Source: Steromphala cineraria (taxonomy: Eukaryota > Mollusca > Gastropoda > Trochida > Trochidae). Taken from it: 64,000 nucleotides of DNA. The notes below the pieces were generated by a model. The model made no database searches. It was not told where the DNA came from and worked only from the letters and a program-made list of their open reading frames with translations. The translations under genes were made by a program, and so were the position numbers. Below are positions 14,501-26,790 of this stretch, piece by piece. Numbering within the stretch: position 1 is the first letter of the stretch; every line of letters starts with the position of its first letter. Location of the stretch: NCBI GenBank assembly GCA_916613615.1, contig OU744734.1:31876301-31940300 (forward strand), in the 5' to 3' direction.

Positions 14501-14880
14501 GACTTGGCGTTGGCTTCGGCGTTTTTATTTCCATGGCAACAATTTGGACTTAGTCTTTTTCAAGGGTAGTGTTCGTTTCGGGAGCATATCTCTAAAACTA
14601 TGTGACCGATCATCACCAAACTCGGTATACTGTCTCTCCATATCCTGTAGATGTGCCTTTTGGAGGTTATAGATTTCTTAAAATTTAATTTTTTGTTATT
14701 TTCATGGCAACAATTTGGACCTAGTCTTTTTCAAGGGTAGTGTTCGTTTCCGGAGCAGATCTCTAGAACTATGTGACCGATCATCACCAAACTTGGTATA
14801 TTGTCTCTCTATATCATGTAGATGTGCCTTTTGGAGGTTTGAGATTTCCATGCAAATTTGAATATTTTGTTTGCTACAAT
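14500..14880 (+). repeat. two ~171-bp core repeats of a HINE/pearl-like element
   Basis: Two copies of a ~171-bp unit (CATGGCAACAATTTGGAC at 14,532 and 14,703) carry the phrases TTTCGGGAGCATATCTC or TTTCCGGAGCAGATCTC, CCAAACTtGGTAT and GATGTGCCTTTTGGAGG. The same phrases recur in the core repeats at 18.5, 28.2, 59.3, 59.9 and 62.3 kb, so this is a fragment of that superfamily. No clear ends are visible here. Confidence 0.7.
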
Positions 14881-16916
14881 TGTGGAGTTGACCAGAGAAT
14901 ATTAATGGTGCTTCATGATAGTATTGTTTAGAGGTTTGGAGCATTTGAGGAAGGGGGAGACATCTGTTTCTACGGGTAAAACACTTTCTAGTTCTTTTCT
15001 GTAACGAGGCACATGCGTTTTTAAAAAAATTAGTATATCTATACAGGGATTGGGAAAAAGATCTTTGACAATGGGCCATTTTCAGGGTTATTGGTAATTT
15101 TCTGAATTTTAAATGGGCTCTTGCCCATTACTCAATAGTAAACTTCAAAATTGAAATGGGCCATTTTTTCCTCCAATGTGCCTTTCCTAGTCACTGTCTA
15201 TATCGCAAATCCCAGGCGTAATATCGTGTTCCTAACAAAAGTACCTAGCGGGGCAGGTAGTCAAATAGTTAATACATATTCGTGACTTTGAATGAAATAT
15301 TTAACGTGTTTGGAAATATTTTTAGGACAATCTAAAGATTTTCTTTATTGAGAGTCTTGTAAAATCTTTATTTCTGAACGAGCAATAATTCTTTTTCAAT
15401 GATTAATATATACACTATTCCTCTTTATAGATATGTAGAAAAAATACAATGCGCTTCATATGACGCAATATATGTAAAGGATGGAAACTACATAAGTATA
15501 TAAAAAACTTTTTAAATTTCAAAAACTTCTGAACCCACCACATTTTGAGGGTCATGCCTCGCATACACAGTGGAACCGACAGGCACCTTGGTACCGTTAT
15601 GCCCGGTGGGTGCCAGTGCGAGAGAAACGTGCAAGTTCAATAAGCGATATAAACAGAGTGACAGCGTGATTTTTGTGTGTGAGCGATGTCTTTTATACTG
15701 CACACCGCTTGTCGCTTCTTCATTTTTGTGCGCGCATATGCAAATTAATGAAATTATACATGTGAGTAAAGACAATTCTCTCAGCTACACAATGGTGAAT
15801 AAAAATATATATATCTCCAATGGGAGATATGAAGGCCGAAAGGTGAGTACCTTCAGTCATTTTAAGGTAAAACATTATATTTGTGACACTTGTCACAACA
15901 TTTGCCGCTTGATTTTTGTGTGCACATATGCAAATGATACATGTAATAAAGACAATTCTCTCCTTTTCACAATGAGGTCTCAGCGAGGCGCGGAAAATAA
16001 TTAAAGGCCTCTAACTGAGAAAAGTCTTGGACTAAAAAATTCCGGGTCTCACCAACCCTGCTAACAGTCAACTATAGCTCTTTTGCAAAAATTAAAGAAC
16101 CGGCCCGGGACTCGCCTAAACAGCTTACGTCGATGTTATCCGCAACCCGGAATATTCCGCAACCCGCATGTTTAGGGTTTAAATTAATCGATGCTGTATA
16201 TTGACAATAGGACAGTTTGAAGTCGTGATACTGATCGAAAGCCGGACAATGACGTGTGTCAATCAGTTAAATGTATTTTGAAAACTGATCAAAGGCGTTC
16301 AGAATGACAGCAAGGAGTTGATACTGAATCTGGAGCTCCCAAAAGCCGTTGATGTTGAAATTTGTGTCTTCACTCCTGCTTCTGTTACAGTTCAGATTTA
16401 TTTGTGCCTCTCTTTATAGAATTATAGATTGAGACTCCAAGTTCTTTTGTGTTGTTTTCAATTTGCCATTTAAGAAAGTCAGTAAGACATTACATAAAAG
16501 AATTAAAACATTTTTCACTTTTTGTGTACATGAATTGTTTTGTAGAAGAATTGTTGTACTTTACCTGTGTCTTAATCCCATTTTTTGGTATATTTTTTAA
16601 GAAACTTTAGAGCAACTTTTCCTTTTATCTATCACAAAATCTTTTTTTACAAGATATCATTTCTGTAGTATCTTAAACTGTTAAAAATCTCTGACACGTT
16701 TGACAATAATTTTGTTGCCTTTTCTCAGAAATTTACCAATGTTTACAAGCATTGCAGATAAACTTCAACCATGTTTTCTACCTAGGAAAGTTTTCTGAGT
16801 CATATCCAAGATATTAGTCACATGGGGATCATGTGACCAATTTGACCTGACCCATGTATCAGCAAACCTGTTTGTCCCTGATGATAATTTAGATTCTTTC
16901 CCTGTGTGTTTTACAG
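14881..16916. other. intergenic, with a degenerate ~70-bp direct repeat
   Basis: No supported gene. Stretches at 15,717-15,792 and 15,908-15,972 are related direct repeats (both have GATTTTTGTGTG- or CATTTTTGTGCG-like starts, CATATGCAAAT and AAAGACAATTCTCTC). A 144-codon frame at 15,570-16,004 spans both copies and shows no recognisable domain. A small GC-rich patch lies at 16,095-16,165. Confidence 0.5.
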
Positions 16917-16971
16917 ATGTGTTGTGAGTTGGCTAGCTGGCTAGGAGTGCTGTGTTGTGAGAGTCTGACAG
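16917..16971 (+). CDS. possible isolated exon (unrecognised)
   Basis: A pyrimidine-rich tract ending TGTGTGTTTTACAG (16,903-16,916) is followed by 55 bases open in one frame only, then GTAGGT at 16,972. That is a plausible acceptor-exon-donor arrangement. The open frame reads MCCELASWLGVLCCESLTG (its last codon takes two bases past the donor) and matches no family I recognise. The other two frames hit stops at once. It could equally be chance, since splice-like motifs are common in 20 kb of AT-rich DNA. No partner exon was found. Confidence 0.13.
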
Positions 16972-18459
16972 GTAGGTCATCATGTGACGTGAAGTGTGCT
17001 GTGCGCTAGCTAGCTCCTCGTTAACACACCTCATCCCCAGGTCACCATGCTCTAGCGACCCTCACAATACAGACTGCATGTACATCTCATTTATACACCT
17101 GAGTGCCCAAGTGATGGCAGCCTTTGATTTGAATGTATAACAATATGTAGGTTATCACCAAAAAAATTATTTTGTTTGATTGTTAAATATATTAACTTCG
17201 ATGTCAGCAGTAGTTTTAGACAGTGTTATATCTTTATTACAGAGAGAGTTTTCTTTTAGAAATGAGATTTAAATTATTCAACCTTAATTTGGATTCTTGG
17301 AAATATCTATTGATTTTGGATAGTGTTGCAAATCTGAAGTCCAAAGACATTTACTATTCTTAGTACTCTGGCAGTGTAAAATGTCACCATTTTTTGGATG
17401 CTGTAGATTTGCACTGTGTTGACCATGAGGGCCATAGCGCCTCTTGAATCATTCTTCTGAATCATTCTCTTGAATCATTTTCCTAGACATAAGCTATCAT
17501 AAGTTTTTTCTGGTCACACAATATCATGCTGAGTTCAACCTCTTTAATTTGCCGATAATTTGATCCATCAAATCTGAGTATCCTAATTTGCACATAAAAG
17601 GGCACTGAGAAAACCTCTCCTACAGGTCAATGTTAAATCAATAGTTTTAACAAATATGGAACTGTTGATCTAAATATATATCTAGATTGGTCATCAAAGA
17701 ATGATTTCGTTGTCTGCAATGCAATAGACTTTTGGACTGATCTTAAGGAGAATTACTGAATCTTATATAATTTATCATAATGATTTCATAAGAAATGTGC
17801 AGTTTATCAGTTGAAGAGTAGGTATTTCACCTGTTAAGATATTTCAAAATAAATGTTTTTCTTTCTTCTGAAAATCAATTTCATGTATTTGATCTGTTTG
17901 CAAAATAGACTCTTGATTAAAACATGATCAGCATAAAAAATGACGTACAATGCTTTAAAAAAAATCCTCCTTTTATGAACAAAATAATGACAAGATGTGT
18001 TTTTGATAACAATATAAAATCCTTACGCGGTATTTTGCCAAATTTACCGTTCTCTAATAATTTCAAATAGAGTTGGCGTTGATTTGATTTTTTATACTTC
18101 ATCACTATTCTAATTTTGTATCCAAATATCATTATGATTCCCCTGCTTTACAGCAAAAGTTTATATAGCGTTCATTCTGTATGTCGATCTATCCCTTTGT
18201 TTGTCTGTTCGTCACAAAAGTTTGTCCACTGCATATTTCCTATTTTATACATGCTAGCTGCACCAAACTTGATATATATACTCAAATATGATTCCTTGTT
18301 GTGCCTTTTGGGGATTAGACCGACATTTGAGTTATAGTTTTTGTGGTTCAATGAAAGTGACTCAATGAAAAGAAAAATATTCCCACAAAGAAAGGGTGAA
18401 CCTATATTTCAGGTGTTGGAATTGCTTTGGTGAATGTGACTTCATCTACGCCTACCGTA
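16972..18459. other. AT-rich intergenic or intronic DNA
   Basis: No gene, RNA or clear element. A small GAATCATTCT-type direct repeat lies near 17,446-17,480. Confidence 0.5.
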
Positions 18460-18460
18460 A

Positions 18461-19623
18461 TTATGTCCCCCGCAAAGCTTTGCGGGAGACATAATGTTTT
18501 CAGTCCCGTCCGTAATTTCCGTGGTTCCGTGGTTCCGTGGTTCTGTAATTCCATAACGCTTTCGTTTCCGGACCATATCTCCAAAACCGTTCAATATTTT
18601 TTAACAAAACTTGGTATGTGGTTAGATCTAGTACTGGAGTGGTGCCTTTTGCTATTTTGGTTATTCTGAAGTATTTATTTTTTCTGGTTTCCATGGAAAC
18701 AATTTGAACTAAGTGAATATTGGGGGATGCTTTTGTTTCCAGACCATATCTCCAAAACCGTTCAATATTTTTTACCGAAACTTGGTATGTGGCTAGATCT
18801 AGTACTGGAGTGGTGCCTTTTGCTATTTTGGTTATTCTGAATTTTTTATTTTTTCTGGTTTCCATGGAAACATTTTGAACTTAGTACATATTGGGGGATG
18901 CTAACGTTTCCGGACCATATCTCAAAACTATTCAATATTTTTTAACGAAACTTGGTATGTGGTTAGATCTAGTACTGGAGTGGTGCCTTTTGCTATTTTG
19001 GTTATTCTGAAGTTTTTATTTTTTCTGGTTTCCATGGAAACAATTTGAACTTAGTGAATATTGGGGATGCTTTCATTTCCGGACCATATCTTAAAAACTG
19101 TTCAATATTTTTTAACGAAACTTGATATGTGGTTAGACCTAGTGGTGGAGTGGTGCCTTTTGCTATTTTGGTCATTCTGAATTATATAATTTTCCTGGTT
19201 TCCATGGCAACAGTTTGAAAGGACCATTTCCGGGCAATATCTCAAAAACTATTCAATATGATTTTACGAAACTTGGTATGTGGTTAGACCTAGTGGTGGA
19301 GTGGTGCCTTTTTCTATTTTAGTTATTCTGAAAAAAAAATTCTGGTTTCTAAAGAAACAAGTTGAACTAGGTGTATATGGGGGGTAGGGTCTGTTTCCGT
19401 ACTTTAGCTTAAAAACTATTCAAAATATTTTTACTAGACTTGATATGTGGTTAGAACTACTGGAGGAGTGGTGCCTTTTGCTACTTTGGTTATTCTCAAT
19501 TGTTATTTTTCTGGTTTCCATGGAAACAATATGAAATTTGTACATAATGGGGGTAGGGTCACTTTCGGATTAAATGTTAGCGGGGGACATCACAGTGCAT
19601 CACATGCACAGATTTCTAGTTAT
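18461..19623 (+). mobile_element. HINE/pearl-like non-autonomous element, family A
   Basis: The 5' end is an 18-bp-arm hairpin with no loop (18,460-18,495; one mismatch) containing ATGTCCCCCGC. The inverted copy GCGGGGGACAT lies at 19,580-19,590, followed by a small 3' hairpin GTGCAT-CAC-ATGCAC (19,595-19,609) and a short AT tail. Between them are a CCGTGGTT-type microsatellite (about 18,518-18,545) and about six core units spaced 171, 171, 169, 151 and 167 bp (TTTCCGGACC-type starts at 18,565, 18,736, 18,907, 19,076, 19,227, 19,394). No protein is encoded. Subterminal inverted repeats, a 3' hairpin, a microsatellite and tandem cores are the published hallmarks of Helentron-associated elements. 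Assignment by architecture, not by database match. Confidence 0.75.
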
Positions 19624-22600
19624 TTCTGACTGTGAAATTTAAGGGAAGTTTTGATTTCAAAAGAAAACTTGAAATGGAAATTATTTTGTAGTAACCTTAC
19701 GTAATATTTTACATAGTGTGTTACCGGTAATTGTCACAGTTGGAAATAATAGTCCATTTATGTTACCGGGTATGCCAAATTTACAAGGAGATCAAGGAGA
19801 AGTCTTGTTACGTCAGGTGAAAGGGCTAATGAAATATGCAATACAACATGTTTATGCAATAATCATCAACTTGAAATAAACATAAGTGACAAGAAGGATA
19901 CCTAGGCTCTCACATTATCAAATATTTGCATGTTTGTGAACAATTTGTTTAATGTTCAATGTTTAAAAAGTCGTATTTAGGCAGGTTGCTGTCACATTTA
20001 TTAAAATCCAAAGTCATGCCAAATTGGAACCCCCTCTCTATCAATCCCGAAAGTGACCAAAGGGCATTTCAGTTGACCTCTAACATGTTATCTAAAACAA
20101 TCATTGCATTGCAAGTCTCCAAATTGAGGACACTTTACATTTGGGTAAATCTGTTTTGCTACATCAAATGGGCATTATGAAATGTATGACAGAAACATTT
20201 CCATTGTCACTGCATGCTCCCTACCGCATTATATAACTAGTAAATATATCTCACTAGTATTATTCCTGGCGCTTAGAGACATAGCATTGTTAGTTGCACA
20301 ATTATATGCTTATTTTGAATCTTTTCTTTGTCAGTAACATGCCATTGATATTGCTTTATATGGATCCCTTGTCAAAAGACAATTGAAAAAGGTAAATATT
20401 ACCCCGGCTAACTTTTATATGTGGATGATTGATGAAGTTGTTGAGAGTGGGAAGGCTGAAGTTAGTAGAAAATATGTATTCTCTATCAATTTGTGAATGG
20501 AAGAGCCAAGTTGGTTCTTGATCGGAAACGATTATTGGGAGTTGTGTCAAGCTGACCTGCAGTGACCCTGGGGCCAGCCAGCCAGTGAGGACAGTTGTAC
20601 ACAGCTAGCAACCTGTGCTTCAACGCAGATAACATAGCAGGGTTGTCACTCAGGGCTGCTGTGCTGTCGTCATGTGCACTCTTCATATCACAGAGCAGGG
20701 CCCAACCTGTCCTCATACCTTCATCTGTAGACTATAGTAGTTCTCTTACATAGTAATCACATCATTCAGCAGATGAAATAAAAGGACATAGGAGGCAGCA
20801 AGAGAATTCTGTGAGTACTACTAGTTGTAACTGTTTTGTGGGCTCAAGACTCCACTGGCTTTAGGTTGAAGGGCTTATTCTCCGTGCCATGCAAGCACTA
20901 AAACTGATGTGTGACAACCTGCAACTGAACAATACAATACAACAGAAAAGAATAAATTTCTATCATTTACTTTTGTATCTATTGTGTAGATCACATTCCT
21001 GCCAATATCAACAATTAAATGTTATATTATGCTGAATTAAAATACTGAAATCTGTAGATTATGCATTGGTGACAAGCATCACATGATATTTTATAAAACA
21101 ATGATTATTGCCATTGATGAGTGTGATGAATTATGCTGAAGACTGTGTAGTCTGGGATATAAAGCGCAACAACATATTTTGTATAAGTATATTATGGGGC
21201 ATAATATGACCTGGAGTAAAGGCGACTCCTTTCTCTGCCCCCTATCTGCTGTCAAGACCACATATCTATGATATAAGGCCTCTAGCACACAGCGGAAACA
21301 GTCGACACTTCAGACAGCACCTTCATACATTTGGTAACCTAGTAAATTTAGGCCATTAGTTATTTTAAATATAACTGTCATATGTGATAAAAAAATATTT
21401 AAGTTACTTTAAATAGGGTGTGTGTCAGATCTTATGCAGTTTCCGCCGCCTTGTCCGCCACACTCAATATTACTTGCTATAACTTTTTCCACTGAGCTTT
21501 CCAGAACTTTTATTCATAACTTACTGCTTATAGATCTTTCCACAGAGCAGTGCTTCATGCAACTTCAGTTAACTCCCTTTGGGTGGCGCTAGCATCGCCC
21601 GCCATTAAGCAGATGCAATTTTACGTTGACGTTCTAGGTGCTTACAGTTGCCGTTTTCTAAATGATATGACCTATACCAAATAAAATGTTTGTAAGCGGC
21701 CAGGAAGAGTTTGTGGTATCAAGTACCTTTTTAAAAAGAATAGAACATGTGATAAAAATCCCCCTGCACAGCTAAAGACCTGTCAGAGAATCACTGCCCC
21801 TGTTAGTTTCTCCCCACTGTATCTCTGTAGGCCTATGGGTCTATCATCTCCAACGATTTCCTATCAGATGAAGATCAATGTCTACCATAGGTATCACAAA
21901 CTAAATCTTACCAATATGACAGCAGTTTTGTTTGGTGAGGTTATATTTAGTACAATAAATTATCAAATTTAATTAAACAGATTTAATCTTGTAAGACAGA
22001 AATTGTGTCTGATTCATTTACTTTTAAGGATAATTAAGTGAATTTGAAATACATGAAAATATAGAGTGTAAAAATGTGTAGTCTGTACAAAATTTACGCG
22101 ATTATAAATCGTACTTAGAAAAGTGTTAAGGGATATATTTTATTTGTGATGATACCGCTATATCGGGACCGAATTCAATCCCTGCTACAAATTCATCCCT
22201 TGCATGGTACTGTAAATCAAACCATTACATCCAGTGACAAATAATTCCATATCAAGACAATATGTGCGAGAAAACACAAGACTGGCTCTAACATGTTTTT
22301 TAAATTTATCTTCAATGTAGAGATCAATCGAATAATCCAAAATCCTTGTTTTTGAGTGAAATCGATTTAAAAATGACATTTTTGTGAAAAAAGCCAAAAA
22401 ATAAAAATAAAATTATTTGAGCATAATTTGTGTGTGAGTGTGAAATATGGATAAAATTTGATGCTAAAAGTGAGAAATGAAACAGTTGTCCATGTTTACC
22501 ACAAAAATGTTTGATAAAAAAACCATTTTAATATTTTTTTCAAATTTATGAATCACACAAAATCGTTTTTTTCACCCCAAAAATTAACAGTTATCTTTGA

Positions 22601-24397
22601 AAATAACTTTCCAAAATTTAGAATTTTTTTTAATTCTCATAATATGAACTTGACATCATAAGAAACTGAAAATCGAAGAAAAAAATGGGGGTCACCGTCG
22701 AAAAATAGCGACCTTTTTCCCGTTGAAAATAAATATAGGCAGTGAAAAAATGTCTACGGCAGCCGGAACGAGTCTAGAATGCCGCCCAAGCCGAAGCGAG
22801 TCTAGAATGCCGTCGGTTTGTTGACTGCTTATGCAATATCGTTAAAATGATATAATTTACCCAGAAGACACTTTACTAAACCTCTTTATCTCTTTAATTT
22901 TTCCACAAATTAAAAAAATACTAAATATAAACAACAAAGTATCCGGGGGATATTTTGCGACATATGAAGTCACTGAACAACGAATCAAGTGTGAACATTC
23001 TCATTGTGCATTGCATTAAAATATCACCCACTGGCTCGCATGAATGCCTTTCGGTGTTCTTTACAAATCTTCACAAATCTATGAATTAACTGTATATAGC
23101 TGTTATATTTTCACTATCAAAATCTACCAAAGAAGCATTATTTCAAAAGGACTGCAGACAAATCTGTGAACAAACGATTGACGACACAGAGTACAGGGCT
23201 TCATGTAAACTTCCGCTTAGACTGCACTTCGTTCTTGACGATTTTTTCGTTACACACATTCTTAGATCAACTTTGCAAAATTTACGGTGAATATCAGTTT
23301 TATTCGTTAATAAACTGTTATTATCTTCTGAAAAGTTTTGCTCGAAAACTTGGAATATAAAGACATCTTTGTCTTGATAAAAATGGAGCCCGAACCAAGT
23401 CTAGCTTACATCAAGCGATGTGGTTCAATCAGTTCGTACACAAAACAAATTCTACCTTCGCATTGACTACCACTGCAGTACCTTCCAAAGAGTTTTTATG
23501 TGGCAAAATGTGATAAATCAACAGGTTGCATACTTTGACATGTTGGAAACTTTATAAAATATTGAATCTATTGAAATATTTTTCTATCTTTTCCTTAGCT
23601 TGGGTCTCAAGTTCTCAACAAAACTAATCAAAGAATTCTATTTTAAAAATTAATTTTATTTCAGCAAAACTACACTTTTAAAATTTATGTGGCCTTGTTT
23701 AACCGAACTCAGTACACTATGCCATAATAATTATTAATTTTATTACAGAATGTTAGCATGTTTCATATACCTTAATTGTTTCACATGTACAGTTATCATA
23801 GTTAACACATTTTCTTGTCAATTCCTAAACTTACACTACTTATAATGTAACAGCCAGGTAGCCATGATTGGGATTTAATCGTTTGTATTAGTAGTTCAAA
23901 CTGATGGCACTGTGGCACAGTTTTAAAACATCATGTACCATGTTGCAGTTGGCAAGTCTGTTGTATTATGTGTTTCAAGTTCCAGGAAAGTGCACAATGG
24001 GCAGTGACAATCACACCACTGCTGCTGCATCAAAATCCGAAATAATAAAAACATAGCATAATGATCATATCAATCAAACCTTTTTTATTCTTTTTTTTTT
24101 CATTTTGAAAACAATTAGTGGTTTGATACACTTGATAAGAGTTTTCAATAAGAAGAGACACTGCAGTTACAAATGTGATTTTGAAACATTTGCTTTTCTA
24201 AAATATAGGTAAAAAGAAAATTAAAAGAGAAAACATGTTCTGAATCATAATGCAATGCCGGTTCCAATGAATGAGAAACATCTATTCATGTGATTTGTAA
24301 ATTCAGGACATATAAATCTTGAGAGAAACTGAGAATGACTTTACCTAAAACTGTAACTATAATCCTGAAAATTTTGATATAAGCAATTGATTAGATC
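19624..24397. other. AT-rich intergenic or intronic DNA without supported genes
   Basis: Only short, unrecognised frames. A moderately GC-richer island at about 20,545-20,715 has CCAGCCAGCCAG and several CAG/CTG motifs and resembles the islands near 54.4 and 55.0 kb; it could be regulatory or exonic, but nothing proves it. At 22,750-22,815 the phrase GCGAGTCTAGAATGCCG occurs twice. The rest, notably 21,900-22,700 and 23,500-24,390, is A/T-rich low-complexity sequence. Confidence 0.5.
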
Positions 24398-24631
24398 TAC
24401 CGTATGTCCTCGAATAGATGCCGGGCCTCGAATAAACGCCGGGTCTCGAATAGACGCCGGGTGATTAGTTAATTATTCAATGCTCCCGTAGGTGAATGCA
24501 ATTAATGAAATCCCCCTTTACATCATCTATATACATATATTTCTTACTAAAAAACAAATAGACGCCGGGTCTCGAATACACGCCGGGGGTAAAGGGGGGT
24601 GTGAAAAAATACTATTCGAGGAAATATGGTA
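24398..24631. mobile_element. MITE with 20-bp terminal inverted repeats, TA ends
   Basis: The left end TACCGTATGTCCTCGAATAG and the reverse complement of the right end (24,612-24,631) match at 18 of 20 positions. TA at both outer ends fits a TA target duplication, as in Tc1/mariner-like or other TA-targeting transposons. The 234-bp element contains a repeated phrase CTCGAATANACGCCGGGT. No coding capacity. Confidence 0.75.
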
Positions 24632-26186
24632 ATTACAATTTGTTTTTCACACTGTTGGTTAATTTGGTGCATTAGTTTCAGAAAAGTTTGCTAATTGATA
24701 GACATTTGTTAATGATGATGATGTTCATTGATATACAGTTGATATACATATGATAATTTTTGGTAATATTGAAATTAAATCAACTTTTATCTCAGTTTTC
24801 CAGTTAGGAATAAGATGTATAAACTAATGATAAACTACATACATTTATTTTAACATACTCATGTTAATCTTCCAAAATAATTTGATTGCCTTCCAATCTT
24901 TGAAATAAATAATTACATTAAATTCATAAAATAAACATACTGAAAAGTAATGAACTCAGAAAAAATCCAAATAATGAATAAAAGATATTCACAGCTCATT
25001 ACACAAATCAATTTTGTAAAATATTTCTATACATTGTAATATGAGAAATTATGCCATCTCAAATCTTAAGATGAAGACAAATCTTAAGATGAAGACAGTA
25101 AAATTGAATCTAACATTGGCATAATTCTAAAGTTTGAAAACAATTAAAAGGAGTTTCTTTGGGATTTTTTTTCAATCAAAAATTTAGCTGTCAAATCTTC
25201 TTATAGACTTGCCTAAACTTTTATCTTTATATTTTATCGTATTTTCCAGTAGGGTCTGACTGACAGACTAAATTAGCATTTCACCTCTTCAAGTCTTTGA
25301 TTTTTCACTGAGGTAATTCCTTTCTGAATCCAAAAGATCACTTGATGAGTTGTTGTTCATTCAAATAGCTCTAAACAGCTCAAAATTGTAGGTTCAGGAA
25401 TCAGCATATAATTCACATAAATAAATATCAATTCCTCTGGCTGCAAATTCCAAACAAAAAAATATCTTTTACCGTAGAATATTTAAAATTGACCACTATT
25501 GTCATTTCCATGTTTTCAGATTTATCTTGGTTTTTTTTTCTTAGATGGGGATTTTTTTAGTGAGTCAAATTAGAATATTTTGTTAAATAAGATATCATTG
25601 AAGATAGTTTACACATATTGCTGTAGGCTTCTTTAATAGTCTAAATAATGACTCGAACACTTGAAATCAAGTCTAGATCTTAGCTGAACAATAGGCCTGC
25701 CTATATAATCTGAGACTGAGACTCCTAGCTTTCTTATTTTTATTGAAATAAACGCAGTTGAGTAATAATTTTGAATTATATTAAAAATGACTGAATGCAA
25801 GTCTTCACTTGTGTCTCGTTATCTTAAAGTAATTTAGCAATTACAATTTGAAAGTTGGCTACCTGAAAAGTACTGTGCTGTCAGTGTCACTGCCACATAT
25901 GAAGTGTTGACTGTTGACTGTTGATCGGGGTAATTCCGGGCAACACACTGTCGCAGGGGCTGATTTCCGTATTTCAAACACATCTTTGAGCAGGTCAATT
26001 GCTGGTTATTTGGATTCTAGATTTCATGTTGTTATGATTACTGTAGTAGAAAAACAACATGGTCAGCTGACTGTCGTCGTCGCGCTGGCTTTGCATTCAC
26101 GATGATTCAGTAGACAAAATATTTCGTTTTGAATTTTAAATTTTCAATGGAACGAAGAAAACTTCGCTCAATTTTCATTTCTAATT
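24632..26186. other. AT-rich intergenic or intronic DNA
   Basis: No supported gene. A tandem 18-bp duplication AAATCTTAAGATGAAGAC lies near 25,063-25,097. A short frame at 25,914-26,105 has no recognisable domain. Confidence 0.5.
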
Positions 26187-26519
26187 TCAATCTTCTACTA
26201 TTTTCTTCGACATGGGCAACTTTAAGCGACATATTCGGCATTTTACCGGCTGCTTGACTGATTGACGCTGATCAGCTGATGACAGCATGGCTTGTTTATC
26301 AACGCTACCGTACATCGATTTCTTGTCGTAAATGTGAAGTAATCTTTTCATATCACACTTTATAAATAAACAATGTGACCTTTCAAAAGTTAAATTATCT
26401 AACAACTTAGATAGATCATAGTTCTCAGTAAGGTTTTGATATAGTTTATTAGCATTCAGAATTGTCGCAAATTTCTTATTGCATCGATTTGCGATGCGCA
26501 CAGTTCTGCGCAGAAGCAA
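26187..26519 (-). CDS. hypothetical 110-codon frame (doubtful)
   Basis: A minus-strand frame starts MLLRRTVRIANRCNKKFATI. It is basic at the N-terminus, with five Arg and two Lys and no acidic residue in the first 20, as in mitochondrial targeting presequences. The remainder (about residues 30-110) has no domain I can name. A short second minus-strand frame follows immediately (starts MPNMSLKVAHVEE, within about 26,090-26,235), so an intron, a frameshift or simple chance are all possible. The local GC content is slightly above the surroundings. No clear splice sites, promoter or neighbouring exons support it. Confidence 0.17.
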   Translation of the reverse strand: MLLRRTVRIANRCNKKFATILNANKLYQNLTENYDLSKLLDNLTFERSHCLFIKCDMKRLLHIYDKKSMYGSVDKQAMLSSADQRQSVKQPVKCRICRLKLPMSKKIVED

Positions 26520-26790
26520 CGTTTTGATGCGTAGGGTATGTCCTTAATACTTAATTTGAAAACACAGCTGACAGTATAATGATGTCACACAATTCACGGC
26601 GTAACAATGCTATGACGACAGAGTGCTGGTGATCCTGGGATCACTGCAGACGAGTTTGTGTTTCAAATATGCCAATATTTAGCTGCTTACAGTTGAAGAA
26701 TGATTCAAGATATGGTAATTGCTACAGAGGTTTTATACCTTAACGAAATATTGTAAATCAGAAGACCCAAGAAAGTTATTTCTTAGGTGA

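Noticed and set aside
15570..16004. 144-codon ORF as a gene
   Set aside because: It spans two copies of a degenerate direct repeat, has no recognisable domain, and another frame overlaps it on the opposite strand.
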